This document shows, piece after piece, positions 1 to 8,811 of a stretch of DNA of 64,000 bases. Source of the DNA: UTCHB3 sp964431385 (GTDB lineage: Bacteria; Bacteroidota; Ignavibacteria; Ignavibacteriales; Ignavibacteriaceae). A program made the position numbers and the translations under genes. The stretch is from positions 1 to 64,000 of the forward strand of contig CAYSJM010000006.1 of NCBI GenBank assembly GCA_964431385.1. The letters run 5' to 3'. Position 1 is the first letter of the stretch. Each line of letters opens with the position of its first letter. The notes beneath the pieces are model-generated. The model was not told the DNA's origin and ran no database searches. It worked only from the letters and a program-made list of their open reading frames with translations.

Positions 1-2787
1 ATCGACAAAACCGGCTCTGTAATCAAGATATTTGATGTTGAAAAGGTTCGAAATATCAGCAAAAAATTCGACTGCTGCAGGACCGACTTTGAATGTCTTC
101 GAAATCCGCATATCGAAGTTATAAAAATCTTTCCATTGAATATTGTTTGTGAATCCGGGGCGTGTTCCACCGGGACCTGTCCAACTAAAATAGGTTCCTG
201 ATGACCATGTAGCCAACAGGTTGATTCTGATATCTTCAAGAAGATAGACACCACCTATTTCAGGACCAAAATTCATTGGTGTGAAGATGTCGATATTTGC
301 TCTGCCGTAAGGTTGCGGAACAGGTTTTGACTGCTCGAAGAGGGCTGTGTTTCTTTCCGACTCTCTCTGAAGGGCGGGGTTCTCGTAGTAAGTAGGGAGT
401 CCAAAGAAACCTGCAGTAGAAACCATATAGGTGTAGTTTACAAATCCTGTCAACCACTCACCTCTGTTTTTGGTAAGAGTGATTTCAAAACCGCGAATAT
501 CACGATATCTGTTTGGTTCAGGAACGCTGTATGAAACCGAATTGTCACGGCTTACATAACCAACAAGTCTTGTCTCATCAGTAACATCTTTGTAATAACC
601 TGCGACTCTTAACAAGAACATGTCAAACAGATTGTGCTCGTAGCCCAACTCGTAGGCAACCGTTTTAGGAAGCGGATTATTTGGATTTGCAAGTCTTGTG
701 ATTGCATTGTTCGACTGATTCCTTCTTAAGAGGAAAAGATCCTCAGGAGCAGGCATCGATCTGAAATGTCCGTAGTTAAAGAATAGTTTGCTGTTAACCG
801 TAATCGGGAACGCAACACCAAGTCTTGGACTAAGGCTGATAACTTTTTCAGTTGATTCTTTCTGAAGAAGGTCATCAATTCTTAATGAGTAAGCACCAGA
901 GAAGGCTTTGTTATATGGATCGTAAAGATACCACTGACCACCCGCATGTGAATAGTCCAAACGCAGACCGATATTTGCAATCATTCCCTCGAACTCAAGT
1001 TTTGTCTGACCATAGATTGCACCTCTTACAGGGTAGGTCTGCCATACAGAACGGGAGTTGCTTGTAGGAAGTGAAGGCTCGATAAGAGCGTAGTTAACAT
1101 TGTTGTCGGTATAGATGAACTCGACACCGGCTTTTATCTGCATAATTTTGTTTAGCTGACTTGAATAGTCAAATCTTGAACTCCAGGTATAAACCTTCGA
1201 AGTGTCTCTCGAGTTAGAATAACCAAGACCCATATTCATCGAGCTTCCGATACCGGAGCTAAATCCTGAGAACACACCGTATGGTGATTCATCATAATAA
1301 TTGTTGCCAATTTTTACAACCTTACCGGTGTTTCTTGGACTTGCAGGGTTGGTGCTATATTCTGAGCCAACAACATTCAACTGAATTTCGTAGAAAGTGG
1401 TTGGAGAAAGGACATGAACAAACTTTGCACCGAGCATTTTTCTGTCAACTTTGGTTGGAGCCCAGTAATCTGTTGCAAAAGCTCTTGCATCCAAATAACT
1501 TGCACCTGCTCTGATATCCATTTCGGATACAATTGAGTAAGCAGAACGGAAAATTCCGGGTCCACCACTTCTTGAGCTGCTGGTTCCTGTCTGTAAGCCG
1601 AGTAAACCTTCGATTGTGAATTTCATCCCCTGAGCAATGTCAGAAGTAATCTTCACATGGGTGCTCCAATCGTGGTAGGAGCTGGTAGCTAAAGGAATCA
1701 CATACATTTCTCTTGAGGTTCTGTATGACGCGAGGAATCTAAGATCGCCAAGCATGGAACTAACAACAGGAACGGGTCCACTAACGCTGATATCCATATC
1801 ATAATCAGGTTGCGTGATGCCCATCGGTTTCCTGTGTTGCCAGAGGAAGAGCTGTTGAGCTGCTTCAGGTGTAAGATCGTTTGTAGGATCATCATCGGAA
1901 AGCAGTTCTTGTGAAACTTTGTCCCATCCTCTAAATTCCTGATACTGAGCCTGTGTGTAGGCATCCCAAGCACCACTTGTTGTACCTTTAAATGCTACTG
2001 CGGGATCGAGGAAAGGTCTGATAAAGTAGGTGTTATAATCGTTTGGCTGGTCACCCCAGTTTTTTGCACCGGGTGCCCTGTATCTACCAAGGATTGCTAC
2101 ATTATATTTGTCGCGTTTACCTTCGGTTGTAACCACATTCACGAGACCGGAACGGATATTACCATATTCGGCGTTAAAACCACCGGTTTGAATCTGAATT
2201 TCTTCAACAGAAGTAAAACTGATTCCGGTGTAAGAGGTGTTATCTCTCTCATCTCTGAAAGTGATACCATTAATCATGAAGGCTGTCTGATCAGAACCAC
2301 CACCTCTAATTGTGAGACCCTGAACACCGGCTTGAAGACCGATGACACTGGCGACACTAACCACGGGGAGGCTGGCAACATCTTCCATTGAGATGTTTAC
2401 AACACTTGAGGAAACATCTTTTTCGATAACTGGTTGGGTGGCTGTTATCACCACTTCCTGAGTGGTAATCGATTCATCAGACAAGAAAAAATCAAGGTTG
2501 GTTGTCTGATTGATGTTTACTTTCACTTCTTTTACTGACTGTGAAGCGTAACCGATCATGGATGCCTTTATCGTAAATGAACCCGGAGGAACATTAAGAA
2601 TAAGGAAATATCCTTCGGCATCGGTTTTGGCACCCAATTTGGTACCATCGACAACTATTGTCGATCCGATCAGTGTCTCACCAGTTTTCAAGTCTTTCAC
2701 TACACCGGTAATTTTACCTGTCTGTGAAAAGACGGGAACGCTGAAGAGGAGAAAGGCAATACATAAAATAGTATGCTTAAGCCGCAT
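1..2787 (-). CDS. TonB-dependent outer-membrane receptor, 3' end cut by window
   Basis: The frame is open from an ATG at 2787 to the first base of the window, giving 929 residues without a stop, so the end of the barrel lies outside. A signal peptide (about 1-22, ending FSQ) is followed by a carboxypeptidase-regulatory-like domain (about 23-110, GVVKDLKTGETLIGSTI), then a plug domain with LTIRGGGSDQ near 160 and FNAEYGNIRSGLVNVV, then a long beta-barrel ending in the family-typical NLFNIKYLDYR. Such receptors take up large or scarce substrates across the outer membrane using TonB energy; the substrate cannot be read here. No SusD partner is seen on the visible side. The start has a good Shine-Dalgarno, AGGAG, about 8 bases upstream. 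Confident in family, not in substrate. Confidence 0.9.
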   Translation of the reverse strand, partial: MRLKHTILCIAFLLFSVPVFSQTGKITGVVKDLKTGETLIGSTIVVDGTKLGAKTDAEGYFLILNVPPGSFTIKASMIGYASQSVKEVKVNINQTTNLDFFLSDESITTQEVVITATQPVIEKDVSSSVVNISMEDVASLPVVSVASVIGLQAGVQGLTIRGGGSDQTAFMINGITFRDERDNTSYTGISFTSVEEIQIQTGGFNAEYGNIRSGLVNVVTTEGKRDKYNVAILGRYRAPGAKNWGDQPNDYNTYFIRPFLDPAVAFKGTTSGAWDAYTQAQYQEFRGWDKVSQELLSDDDPTNDLTPEAAQQLFLWQHRKPMGITQPDYDMDISVSGPVPVVSSMLGDLRFLASYRTSREMYVIPLATSSYHDWSTHVKITSDIAQGMKFTIEGLLGLQTGTSSSRSGGPGIFRSAYSIVSEMDIRAGASYLDARAFATDYWAPTKVDRKMLGAKFVHVLSPTTFYEIQLNVVGSEYSTNPASPRNTGKVVKIGNNYYDESPYGVFSGFSSGIGSSMNMGLGYSNSRDTSKVYTWSSRFDYSSQLNKIMQIKAGVEFIYTDNNVNYALIEPSLPTSNSRSVWQTYPVRGAIYGQTKLEFEGMIANIGLRLDYSHAGGQWYLYDPYNKAFSGAYSLRIDDLLQKESTEKVISLSPRLGVAFPITVNSKLFFNYGHFRSMPAPEDLFLLRRNQSNNAITRLANPNNPLPKTVAYELGYEHNLFDMFLLRVAGYYKDVTDETRLVGYVSRDNSVSYSVPEPNRYRDIRGFEITLTKNRGEWLTGFVNYTYMVSTAGFFGLPTYYENPALQRESERNTALFEQSKPVPQPYGRANIDIFTPMNFGPEIGGVYLLEDIRINLLATWSSGTYFSWTGPGGTRPGFTNNIQWKDFYNFDMRISKTFKVGPAAVEFFADISNLFNIKYLDYRAGFVD

Positions 2788-2910
2788 ATTTCTGACTCCT
2801 GTGTGTATCTTTAACAAAATGTATAAGCAATACCGCTTTGTTGTTTATTTATTGATCTAAAAATCGGGTAACTCTACCAATGGAGTTATTCATTTTAATT
2901 ATAATACTCT

Positions 2911-2934
2911 GATTTCCGCCTATGTGTGGAAATC
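2911..2934. promoter_or_regulatory. Dyad upstream of the TonB receptor, possible operator
   Basis: A perfect 7-base inverted repeat, GATTTCC and GGAAATC, is separated by 10 bases. On the minus strand it is followed within a few bases by TATTATAAT, which could be a -10 box (about 2898-2906). A second, weaker dyad, AACTC and GAGTT, lies at 2870-2887. No U-tract follows, so a terminator for the upstream peptidase gene is less likely than an operator or leader structure. The rest of the 2788-3000 spacer holds nothing else I recognise. Confidence 0.3.
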
Positions 2935-3000
2935 ATTCTACCAAAATTAAAGAAAATTTTCGATATAGGGAAAAATTTAGCAAAAATTAGAAAGAAATTT

Positions 3001-5220
3001 CTACTTATGGTTCAATTCTTCATTTAGAAAAAGTTCTATTGAATTAAACAAGTGCATTGTTGTTCCCTTTCCTTCAGAAATACCATGTGATCTGTTTGGA
3101 TATGCCATATAACGAAACTGTTTTCCGGCAGCTACAAGCTTATTCACAAGGTATTCAGCATTCTGAAAATGGACATTATCGTCACCCGTTCCGTGGATCA
3201 GGAAAAGTCTTCCTTCCAGATTCCCGGCGTATGTTGCCGGCGAACATTCTTTGTAAGCTTCCGGGCTTTTTTGAGGTAAACCCATGTACCTTTCCTCATA
3301 AATTGTATCGTAAAACCTTAAGTCGGTTACGGGGGCAACCGAGACACCAAAATGATATAATTTAGGATATCTAAAAAGCATGTTTAAAGTCATTGATCCG
3401 CCACCACTCCATCCCCAGATTCCAACCTTTGTGGCATCCATATAAGGGCGTTCATTCAGAAGTGTAGTCAATGCACCTGCTTGATCTTCTGAAGAGATCA
3501 CTCCAATCTTCTGATAGATCGATTTTCTCCATTCTCTTCCTTTCGGAGCAGGAGTTCCTCTTCCATCAACGCTCATCACAATAAAACCTTTATCGGCGAG
3601 TGCCCTGTGGAAAAGCCCCATAAAACCATCATAACTATCGGATACTGTGGTGCTTGCCGGTTCGTTGTAAACATAAAAAAGAACGGGATATTTTTTTGAC
3701 AGGTCAAAATCGAATGGTTTTACACACCATCCGTCAACGGAAACACCCTGAGGAGTTTTTACAGTGAAAATTTCATAATTATATCCAGTTTCTTTCAACT
3801 TTTCAGTAAGTTTTTCATTCGTAATCTCGGTTTTAATAACTTTATGATCCGGTAGAGAAATCAAACTGATACGAGATGGTGAATTTATATTGTCGTAAGT
3901 ATGGTAAGCATATTTTCCATCTGTTGATATACTATATTCGTTTGTGCCTTTAAATTCATCGGGTGTAACCCTCTTCGGCAGGCTATTTTTCCCGATTTCT
4001 ACCATATAAAGATATTTTTGGGTGGCATTTTCAGGCGAGGCATAAAAATAGACCACTCCGGTCTCCGCTACAAATCTTACTATTTTAATGACATCATATT
4101 TATTCCCTGTCAAATTTTTTAGGGAACCGTCTTTCAGTGAAACGAGATATAACTGATTAAATCCCTCTTTGTCACTTATCCAAAAAAGATCCTGATCGTC
4201 ATTTAAAAAACGCCAGTCATCAACAACTTCTATCCAGGCATTTTGCTCTTCGTTGTAAAGTTTTTTTGCTTCTCCTGAATGTGGATCGGCAAGAAAGATG
4301 GTCATACTGTTCTGCAGCCGATTTAGATGTTGAAATGCGAGTTTTCCTGTCTTTCCTGCCCATTCCATCCTTGGGATGTAGTTATTTCGAGGGTCGTCAC
4401 CTGTTTTCATCCAGACTATTTCACCCGATGAGATATCCACAGTTCCAACTTTACAGGCACTGTTAGTTTCACCTGCTTTTGGATATTGCACAGGAATAGT
4501 AAAGGAGTATAAAGAATCAGTATTATTTATCATGAGGAAATCTTTTACACCTGTGGCATCCAGCTGCCAAAAAGCAATCATCTTACCGTCAGGACTCCAT
4601 CTGAAACCGTCACGAATGCTAAATTCTTCCTCATACACCCAATCGAAGGTGCCATTTATAATCGTCCTGCTGCCATCAGTAGTGAGAGCTTTAATGTTAC
4701 CTGACTCAAGGTTTTCGAGGTAGAGATTATTCTCTCTTACATAAGCGATAAATTTTTCTGTTGGATCAATTTTAGCAAATTGAAGTGTTGATGGTTTCGC
4801 ATCAGCACCACCCAATTTTCTTAATTTCTTAGTCTCCGTGTTATAAATCCAATAATCCCCTCTTGAATTTACACGCCAGACTCGTTTTGTGTTGGTATAA
4901 ATCAACATCCATTTCCCTGATGGGGTGAGTTTATACTCATTCAATTTTAGCGGATTCGATTGACCTTCAGGAACCAGGTCGTTAATAGCAACAATTAAAG
5001 TTTTGTCTCCGGTATTCACATCAATTTTATAAATAAATGAGCCGTCTTCGGTATCTTCAATTTTATAGTAGGTGTGACCTGTTTCAGTCCACTTCACAGG
5101 AGTGAAATACTCACCACTAAATTCACCTCTAAATACCTGTTCAGTAGTTATTTTCTTTTGAGGAACAGCTATAAAACTAAATAAAATGACAAAAAATAGA
5201 AGTTTTCGGCTTAAATACAT
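3001..5220 (-). CDS. S9 family (DPP-IV-type) serine peptidase
   Basis: A 739-residue secreted prolyl-oligopeptidase-family enzyme. The N-terminus is a hydrophobic signal (about 1-20). A beta-propeller domain (about 40-480) contains WVYEEEF near residue 195, the double-glutamate motif that in dipeptidyl peptidase IV binds the free N-terminus of substrates. The C-terminal alpha/beta-hydrolase domain carries the catalytic triad: Ser about 605 in GWSGGGS, Asp about 680 in GTGDDNVHF, and His about 712 in RSHGI. The glutamate pair and the length point to release of N-terminal dipeptides in the periplasm, though exact specificity is inferred. The ATG at 5220 has an AGG about 8 bases upstream. It is 20 bases downstream of pyrE and probably the last gene of that operon. 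Confidence 0.92.
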   Translation of the reverse strand: MYLSRKLLFFVILFSFIAVPQKKITTEQVFRGEFSGEYFTPVKWTETGHTYYKIEDTEDGSFIYKIDVNTGDKTLIVAINDLVPEGQSNPLKLNEYKLTPSGKWMLIYTNTKRVWRVNSRGDYWIYNTETKKLRKLGGADAKPSTLQFAKIDPTEKFIAYVRENNLYLENLESGNIKALTTDGSRTIINGTFDWVYEEEFSIRDGFRWSPDGKMIAFWQLDATGVKDFLMINNTDSLYSFTIPVQYPKAGETNSACKVGTVDISSGEIVWMKTGDDPRNNYIPRMEWAGKTGKLAFQHLNRLQNSMTIFLADPHSGEAKKLYNEEQNAWIEVVDDWRFLNDDQDLFWISDKEGFNQLYLVSLKDGSLKNLTGNKYDVIKIVRFVAETGVVYFYASPENATQKYLYMVEIGKNSLPKRVTPDEFKGTNEYSISTDGKYAYHTYDNINSPSRISLISLPDHKVIKTEITNEKLTEKLKETGYNYEIFTVKTPQGVSVDGWCVKPFDFDLSKKYPVLFYVYNEPASTTVSDSYDGFMGLFHRALADKGFIVMSVDGRGTPAPKGREWRKSIYQKIGVISSEDQAGALTTLLNERPYMDATKVGIWGWSGGGSMTLNMLFRYPKLYHFGVSVAPVTDLRFYDTIYEERYMGLPQKSPEAYKECSPATYAGNLEGRLFLIHGTGDDNVHFQNAEYLVNKLVAAGKQFRYMAYPNRSHGISEGKGTTMHLFNSIELFLNEELNHK

Positions 5221-5240
5221 TTGTTCTACCTGATTAATTG

Positions 5241-5771
5241 TTAAACACCTTTGTGATCTTTTATCTCTTTCATCGAGAAAAGAGGTAAAAGTTTGAGATT
5301 GGCTTCACCAAGATTGGCAAATGCTTTCTCCTCTCTTACAATTACGCACAATACTGAATCGACATCCGCTCCAAGATTTCGTAAATCTTTTGCACTCAGA
5401 ATTATCTGTCCACCTGTTGTAACTACATCTTCCACAATACACACTTTTTTACCTGAAAAATCCTGACCTTCGGCTACTTTGCAAGTCCCGTATTTTTTTG
5501 CTTCTTTCCTCACAAAAACAGATGGAATACCTGTAAGTTGAGAAATAACTGTTGCCAGAGGAATGCCACCCATTTCAAGTCCGGCAAGCACTTCCGTACC
5601 CTCAGGGATTAGTGGGACTATCTTTTTAGCGATCTCAAGTAGTAAAACAGGATCTGATTCAAATCTATACTTATCGAAGTATTCATTTGAAATTTTGCCC
5701 GATCTTAGCAGGAATTCACCTGTGAGATGTGCAGTATCATAAATTTTAATTGCAAGTTCTTTTTCTGTCAT
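5241..5771 (-). CDS. pyrE: Orotate phosphoribosyltransferase
   Basis: Catalyses orotate plus PRPP to orotidine 5'-phosphate, the fifth step of pyrimidine synthesis. At 176 residues it has the size of the short bacterial form. The PRPP-binding loop VCIVEDVVTTGGQ lies at about 110-122, with LAGLEMGGIPLA near 63 and the VRKEAKKYGT segment that supplies the flexible-loop lysines. It starts at ATG 5771 and lies between yidD and the S9 peptidase on the same strand, 50 bases after yidD's start and 20 bases before the peptidase. No other pyrimidine gene is in the window, so pathway genes are dispersed. The assignment is secure. Confidence 0.95.
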   Translation of the reverse strand: MTEKELAIKIYDTAHLTGEFLLRSGKISNEYFDKYRFESDPVLLLEIAKKIVPLIPEGTEVLAGLEMGGIPLATVISQLTGIPSVFVRKEAKKYGTCKVAEGQDFSGKKVCIVEDVVTTGGQIILSAKDLRNLGADVDSVLCVIVREEKAFANLGEANLKLLPLFSMKEIKDHKGV

Positions 5772-5821
5772 AATTTTTGTTGTATTGAAATCATTAAAAA
5801 ATATTAAAAATTACTCATAGT

Positions 5822-6061
5822 CTATGGGACAGGGTCAAAGCCACTTCCACCCCATGGGTTACACCTCAAAATTCGCCAAATCCCAAGATAAAGTCCTTTA
5901 ACGGGACCATGTTTTCTGAGAGCTTCTATCATATAATTGGAGCAAGTGGGGCTAAATCTGCAACTTGGTGGGAATAGCGGGGAAATTAATAGTTGATACG
6001 CTCTTACAAACGAAATCAATATCGAAGAAATGATTTTAATCAGGAATTTCAGGGGTTTCAT
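5822..6061 (-). CDS. yidD: YidD, membrane protein insertion efficiency factor
   Basis: A 79-residue member of the YidD family (DUF37/UPF0161), a small protein associated with the inner membrane that assists YidC- and Sec-dependent insertion. The family signature is complete: LISPLFPPSCRFSPTCSNY with three conserved Cys, then GLYLGIWRILRCNPW and the GGSGFDPVP ending. An amphipathic or membrane-associated N-terminal segment (about 5-28) precedes it. In many bacteria yidD lies beside rnpA, rpmH and yidC; here it stands alone between nadK and pyrE, so its usual neighbourhood is lost. The start at ATG 6061 is 88 bases beyond the nadK stop. Confidence 0.93.
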   Translation of the reverse strand: MKPLKFLIKIISSILISFVRAYQLLISPLFPPSCRFSPTCSNYMIEALRKHGPVKGLYLGIWRILRCNPWGGSGFDPVP

Positions 6062-6149
6062 TCTCGTAATATCCGGTGCAGAATAATTTTCTTTTCGCTT
6101 ATAATTTACAAAGTTTTACAGAGATATGAAAATGAAGGCGGTGTCAGTT

Positions 6150-7040
6150 TCAGCCTTCAGCCTTCAGCCTTCTTTCTCGAACATCGATCCCCCAGAAGAG
6201 TTTATTCCTGAGAACATTAAAATAGCTCGAGTTTTTACTTCTGATGAGTTTAAGGGGATTTGGACCCTTTGATATGTTGATACTAAAGGGAGATGATACT
6301 TCATTAACCCTCTGACCATCACAATTAATGGAAAACTTAACTGGGTGATTGTTTATTTGCACCGAAATCACCATATCCGCAGGTAATACCAACGGTCTCA
6401 TCGTAAGGCTGTGTGGGCAAATTGGACTTATAACCACCACATCCGCCCGCGGATTAATTATAGGTCCACCTGCAGAGAGAGAATATCCTGTTGAACCTGT
6501 CGGAGTTGAAATAATCAATCCGTCCGCAGAAAAAACTGATACCAGATCATTATTGGCATAAAGATTCATCTCCATCATTTTGGGCCATCCCCCTTTTTCG
6601 ATAACAATATCGTTTATGGCGAGGATGTTACACTCGGGAAGATTATCGCTCTCTCCTTTTAGAACTATTCTCTCCTCGAGAAAAAAATCGCCTGATTTAA
6701 TATCCCGGAAAGATTCGTTCAAAGTTTCTTTATGTATTTCTGTTAGAAATCCGAGTTTACCAAAATTTACACCAGCGATCGGTTTTCCGCTCTCCAATGT
6801 TATCGAAGCCGTGTTCAAAAGTGTTCCATCACCACCCAGGGAAATTATCACATCAATCGAATCGATTAGTTCAAGGTCCGGAAGAAACTTAAATTTCCTT
6901 TTCATCTCATCGGACGCAATTTCAAGAATGCTGTCACTAAGAAGACATGTAAAACCTTCCAAAATTAATGCATCTGCCACAGTATTTATTGCAGCAGCCA
7001 TATTCTCTTTAGTTGTGTTGGCTATTAATCCGGCTTTCAT
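6150..7040 (-). CDS. nadK: NAD kinase
   Basis: Phosphorylates NAD to NADP in the cytoplasm. This is a 296-residue protein of the ATP-NAD kinase family. GGDGTLLN near 70 is the nucleotide-binding motif containing the catalytic Asp; NDIVIEKG near 143 and TPTGSTGYSLSAGGP near 183 are the NAD-binding signatures. The ATG at 7040 overlaps the end of the preceding glycosyltransferase by 32 bases. The C-terminal codons and the stop run into three tandem copies of a 7-base unit (6151-6171), so the last few residues (RLKAEG) are set by that repeat rather than by family conservation. Confidence 0.95.
   Translation of the reverse strand: MKAGLIANTTKENMAAAINTVADALILEGFTCLLSDSILEIASDEMKRKFKFLPDLELIDSIDVIISLGGDGTLLNTASITLESGKPIAGVNFGKLGFLTEIHKETLNESFRDIKSGDFFLEERIVLKGESDNLPECNILAINDIVIEKGGWPKMMEMNLYANNDLVSVFSADGLIISTPTGSTGYSLSAGGPIINPRADVVVISPICPHSLTMRPLVLPADMVISVQINNHPVKFSINCDGQRVNEVSSPFSINISKGPNPLKLIRSKNSSYFNVLRNKLFWGIDVRERRLKAEG
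6151..6171. repeat. Heptamer tandem repeat at the nadK 3' end
   Basis: Three perfect copies of CAGCCTT (AAGGCTG in the coding sense) form the last codons and stop of nadK. Because 7 is not a multiple of 3, each gain or loss of a copy would change the C-terminal frame. Confidence 0.85.
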
Positions 7041-7785
7041 TTTTTTCCCATAGCTTTACATATTTTGTAAAAACATAGTTCATCGAATAAAAAGAGAGAA
7101 TGAATCCCTCCGCCCCATCGAGGAACCCTAATTTTAAAAAGTACATCTTCACAAATACCGAAACAGCTCTTATATAAGCCTGGAACATCCCCGATTTTTT
7201 ATTATTCTTGAATAATTCTGATGCAGCAAGTGAAGTGTAGTGATTAAACTTATTGTAATAATGCTCCGAAGAGGGGTCGGTAAAGTGATCAAGAGGGTTC
7301 ACCATTTCACCCGGAGCCCCTGAATATTCCAGACCTTCGTGAACGAGATTATTGTTAAATCGAACCTTTTGTTTATTAAACAGGCGGGGTACTCGTCCGG
7401 GGTACCACCCACAATGTTTTATCCACTTCCCCAGAAACCATGCTTTTCTCGGGACACTGTAAATATGATGACCGGGTGTTCCCATTTTCCACTCAAGAAG
7501 TTCATCTTTTAATTCCGGGGTAATCGCTTCATCTGCATCGATCCAGAAAATCCAGTCATTTGAGGTTTTGCCTATTCCAAGTTGTTTTGTTTGTGCAAAC
7601 CCCTCCCACTTTATCAGATATGATTTTACTTCGGGGAACTGTTCTACAATCTTTTGTGTGCCGTCCGTAGTAGAATCATCAATCAGTACTATGATCTCAT
7701 CAATTACTCCCAACTGAGAATTTAGACATCGTGCAATATTTGATTCTTCATTTTTTGCTAAAATAATTGAGGAAAGTTTAATCAA
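7009..7785 (-). CDS. Glycosyltransferase family 2 (WaaE/KdtX-like)
   Basis: A 258-residue cytoplasmic-face sugar transferase with GT-A fold. The N-terminal nucleotide-sugar site shows SSIILAKNEESNIARCL, then DDSTTDGT near 37-44, and the metal-binding DADEAI near 83-88. The downstream pattern (PRKAWFLGKWIKHCGWYPGR) is that of the family that modifies the lipopolysaccharide core, such as WaaE/KdtX glucosyltransferases, so a core sugar role is inferred. The start is TTG at 7785, overlapping the stop of the upstream radical SAM gene as TTGA; no nearby in-frame ATG would keep the conserved first strand. It ends 32 bases inside nadK. Confidence 0.85.
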   Translation of the reverse strand: MIKLSSIILAKNEESNIARCLNSQLGVIDEIIVLIDDSTTDGTQKIVEQFPEVKSYLIKWEGFAQTKQLGIGKTSNDWIFWIDADEAITPELKDELLEWKMGTPGHHIYSVPRKAWFLGKWIKHCGWYPGRVPRLFNKQKVRFNNNLVHEGLEYSGAPGEMVNPLDHFTDPSSEHYYNKFNHYTSLAASELFKNNKKSGMFQAYIRAVSVFVKMYFLKLGFLDGAEGFILSFYSMNYVFTKYVKLWEKNESRINSQHN

Positions 7786-8810
7786 TTGAATACCCCGTCT
7801 ATCACACTACCACACTTGGGGCATTTCCCGTTATTAAGTCGATTTGAAGTTACCGAATGCCAATCTCGTTCAATTACTTTTGCAGAACACATGGGGCAAT
7901 AAGTTGTTTGCCCTTCAGTATCGTGAACATTCCCTGTATAAACATATTTTAGACCCTCTCCCAAAGCAATTTCCCGTGCCATTTTAAGAGTTTGATACGG
8001 TGTTCTTTGCTTATCACGCAATTTGAAATCGGGATGAAATGCTGTAAAGTGAATTGGTACCCTGTCACCCAGATTTTGTTTTATCCACCGGGACATCTCT
8101 TTAATCTCATTTTCTGAATCGTTTTCTCCGGGGATAAGAAGTGTAGTAATCTCCAACCAGACATTCGATTTTGCTTTTATCCAAACAAGAGTATCAAGTA
8201 CCTCTTTTAGGGACGCCCAGGCAAGATTTTTGTAGAATTTTTCAGTAAATGCCTTTAAATCGACATTGGCTGCGGAAACATTTTTGAACAAATCAACTCT
8301 CGCTTCGGAAGTTACATATCCTGCAGTTACCAAAACTGTATGGATATTTTCCTCGTTGGCAATCTCAGAGATATCAATGGCGTATTCAGCAAATATTACA
8401 GGATCATTATATGTAAAAGCTATTGAAGGAGTTGAATATTTTCGGGCAAGCGATACAACATCTGTTGGCAAAGCTCGAATGGAGTTAGAATCATCCAGTT
8501 TTGCTTTTGATATCGACCAGTTTTGGCAAAATTTACAACCCAGATTACAACCTGCAGTTCCAAATGAGAGTATAGTTGAACCGGGTAAAAAGTGGCTTAA
8601 CGGTTTTTTTTCAATGGGATCGATGGCAAAACCTGTTGGTCTGCCATAACCGATTGATACCAACTTATCATCCACATTTTTACGAATGTAGCAAAAACCG
8701 TGCTGGTCTTTACCCATTTCGCAAAATCTTGGACAAAGAGTACATCTGATTTTTCCGGTGGAAGCTACTTCCCACCATTTTGCAGGGTGATACTGCTCCA
8801 CAATCGGCAT
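7782..8810 (-). CDS. amrS: AmrS-type radical SAM enzyme (AmmeMemoRadiSam system)
   Basis: A 342-residue radical SAM protein of the family (related to pyruvate-formate-lyase activating enzymes) usually encoded with Memo-like and AMMECR1-like partners. Its [4Fe-4S] motif is C88-x3-C92-x2-C95 (GCNLGCKFCQNW), the variant spacing that matches this family. Four N-terminal Cys (23, 26, 30, 40; TLCPRFC) and a C-terminal zinc-ribbon-like region with CPMC and CPKC (about 307-332) are further cysteine clusters. The partner genes are absent from the window. The substrate is not established from sequence. It starts at ATG 8810, one base after the pyruvate kinase stop, and ends in a 4-base overlap with the glycosyltransferase. 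Confidence 0.88.
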   Translation of the reverse strand: MPIVEQYHPAKWWEVASTGKIRCTLCPRFCEMGKDQHGFCYIRKNVDDKLVSIGYGRPTGFAIDPIEKKPLSHFLPGSTILSFGTAGCNLGCKFCQNWSISKAKLDDSNSIRALPTDVVSLARKYSTPSIAFTYNDPVIFAEYAIDISEIANEENIHTVLVTAGYVTSEARVDLFKNVSAANVDLKAFTEKFYKNLAWASLKEVLDTLVWIKAKSNVWLEITTLLIPGENDSENEIKEMSRWIKQNLGDRVPIHFTAFHPDFKLRDKQRTPYQTLKMAREIALGEGLKYVYTGNVHDTEGQTTYCPMCSAKVIERDWHSVTSNRLNNGKCPKCGSVIDGVFN

Positions 8811-8811
8811 A

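Noticed and set aside
6580..7053. A 157-codon open frame opposite nadK
   Set aside because: Antisense to a secure gene with no family features.
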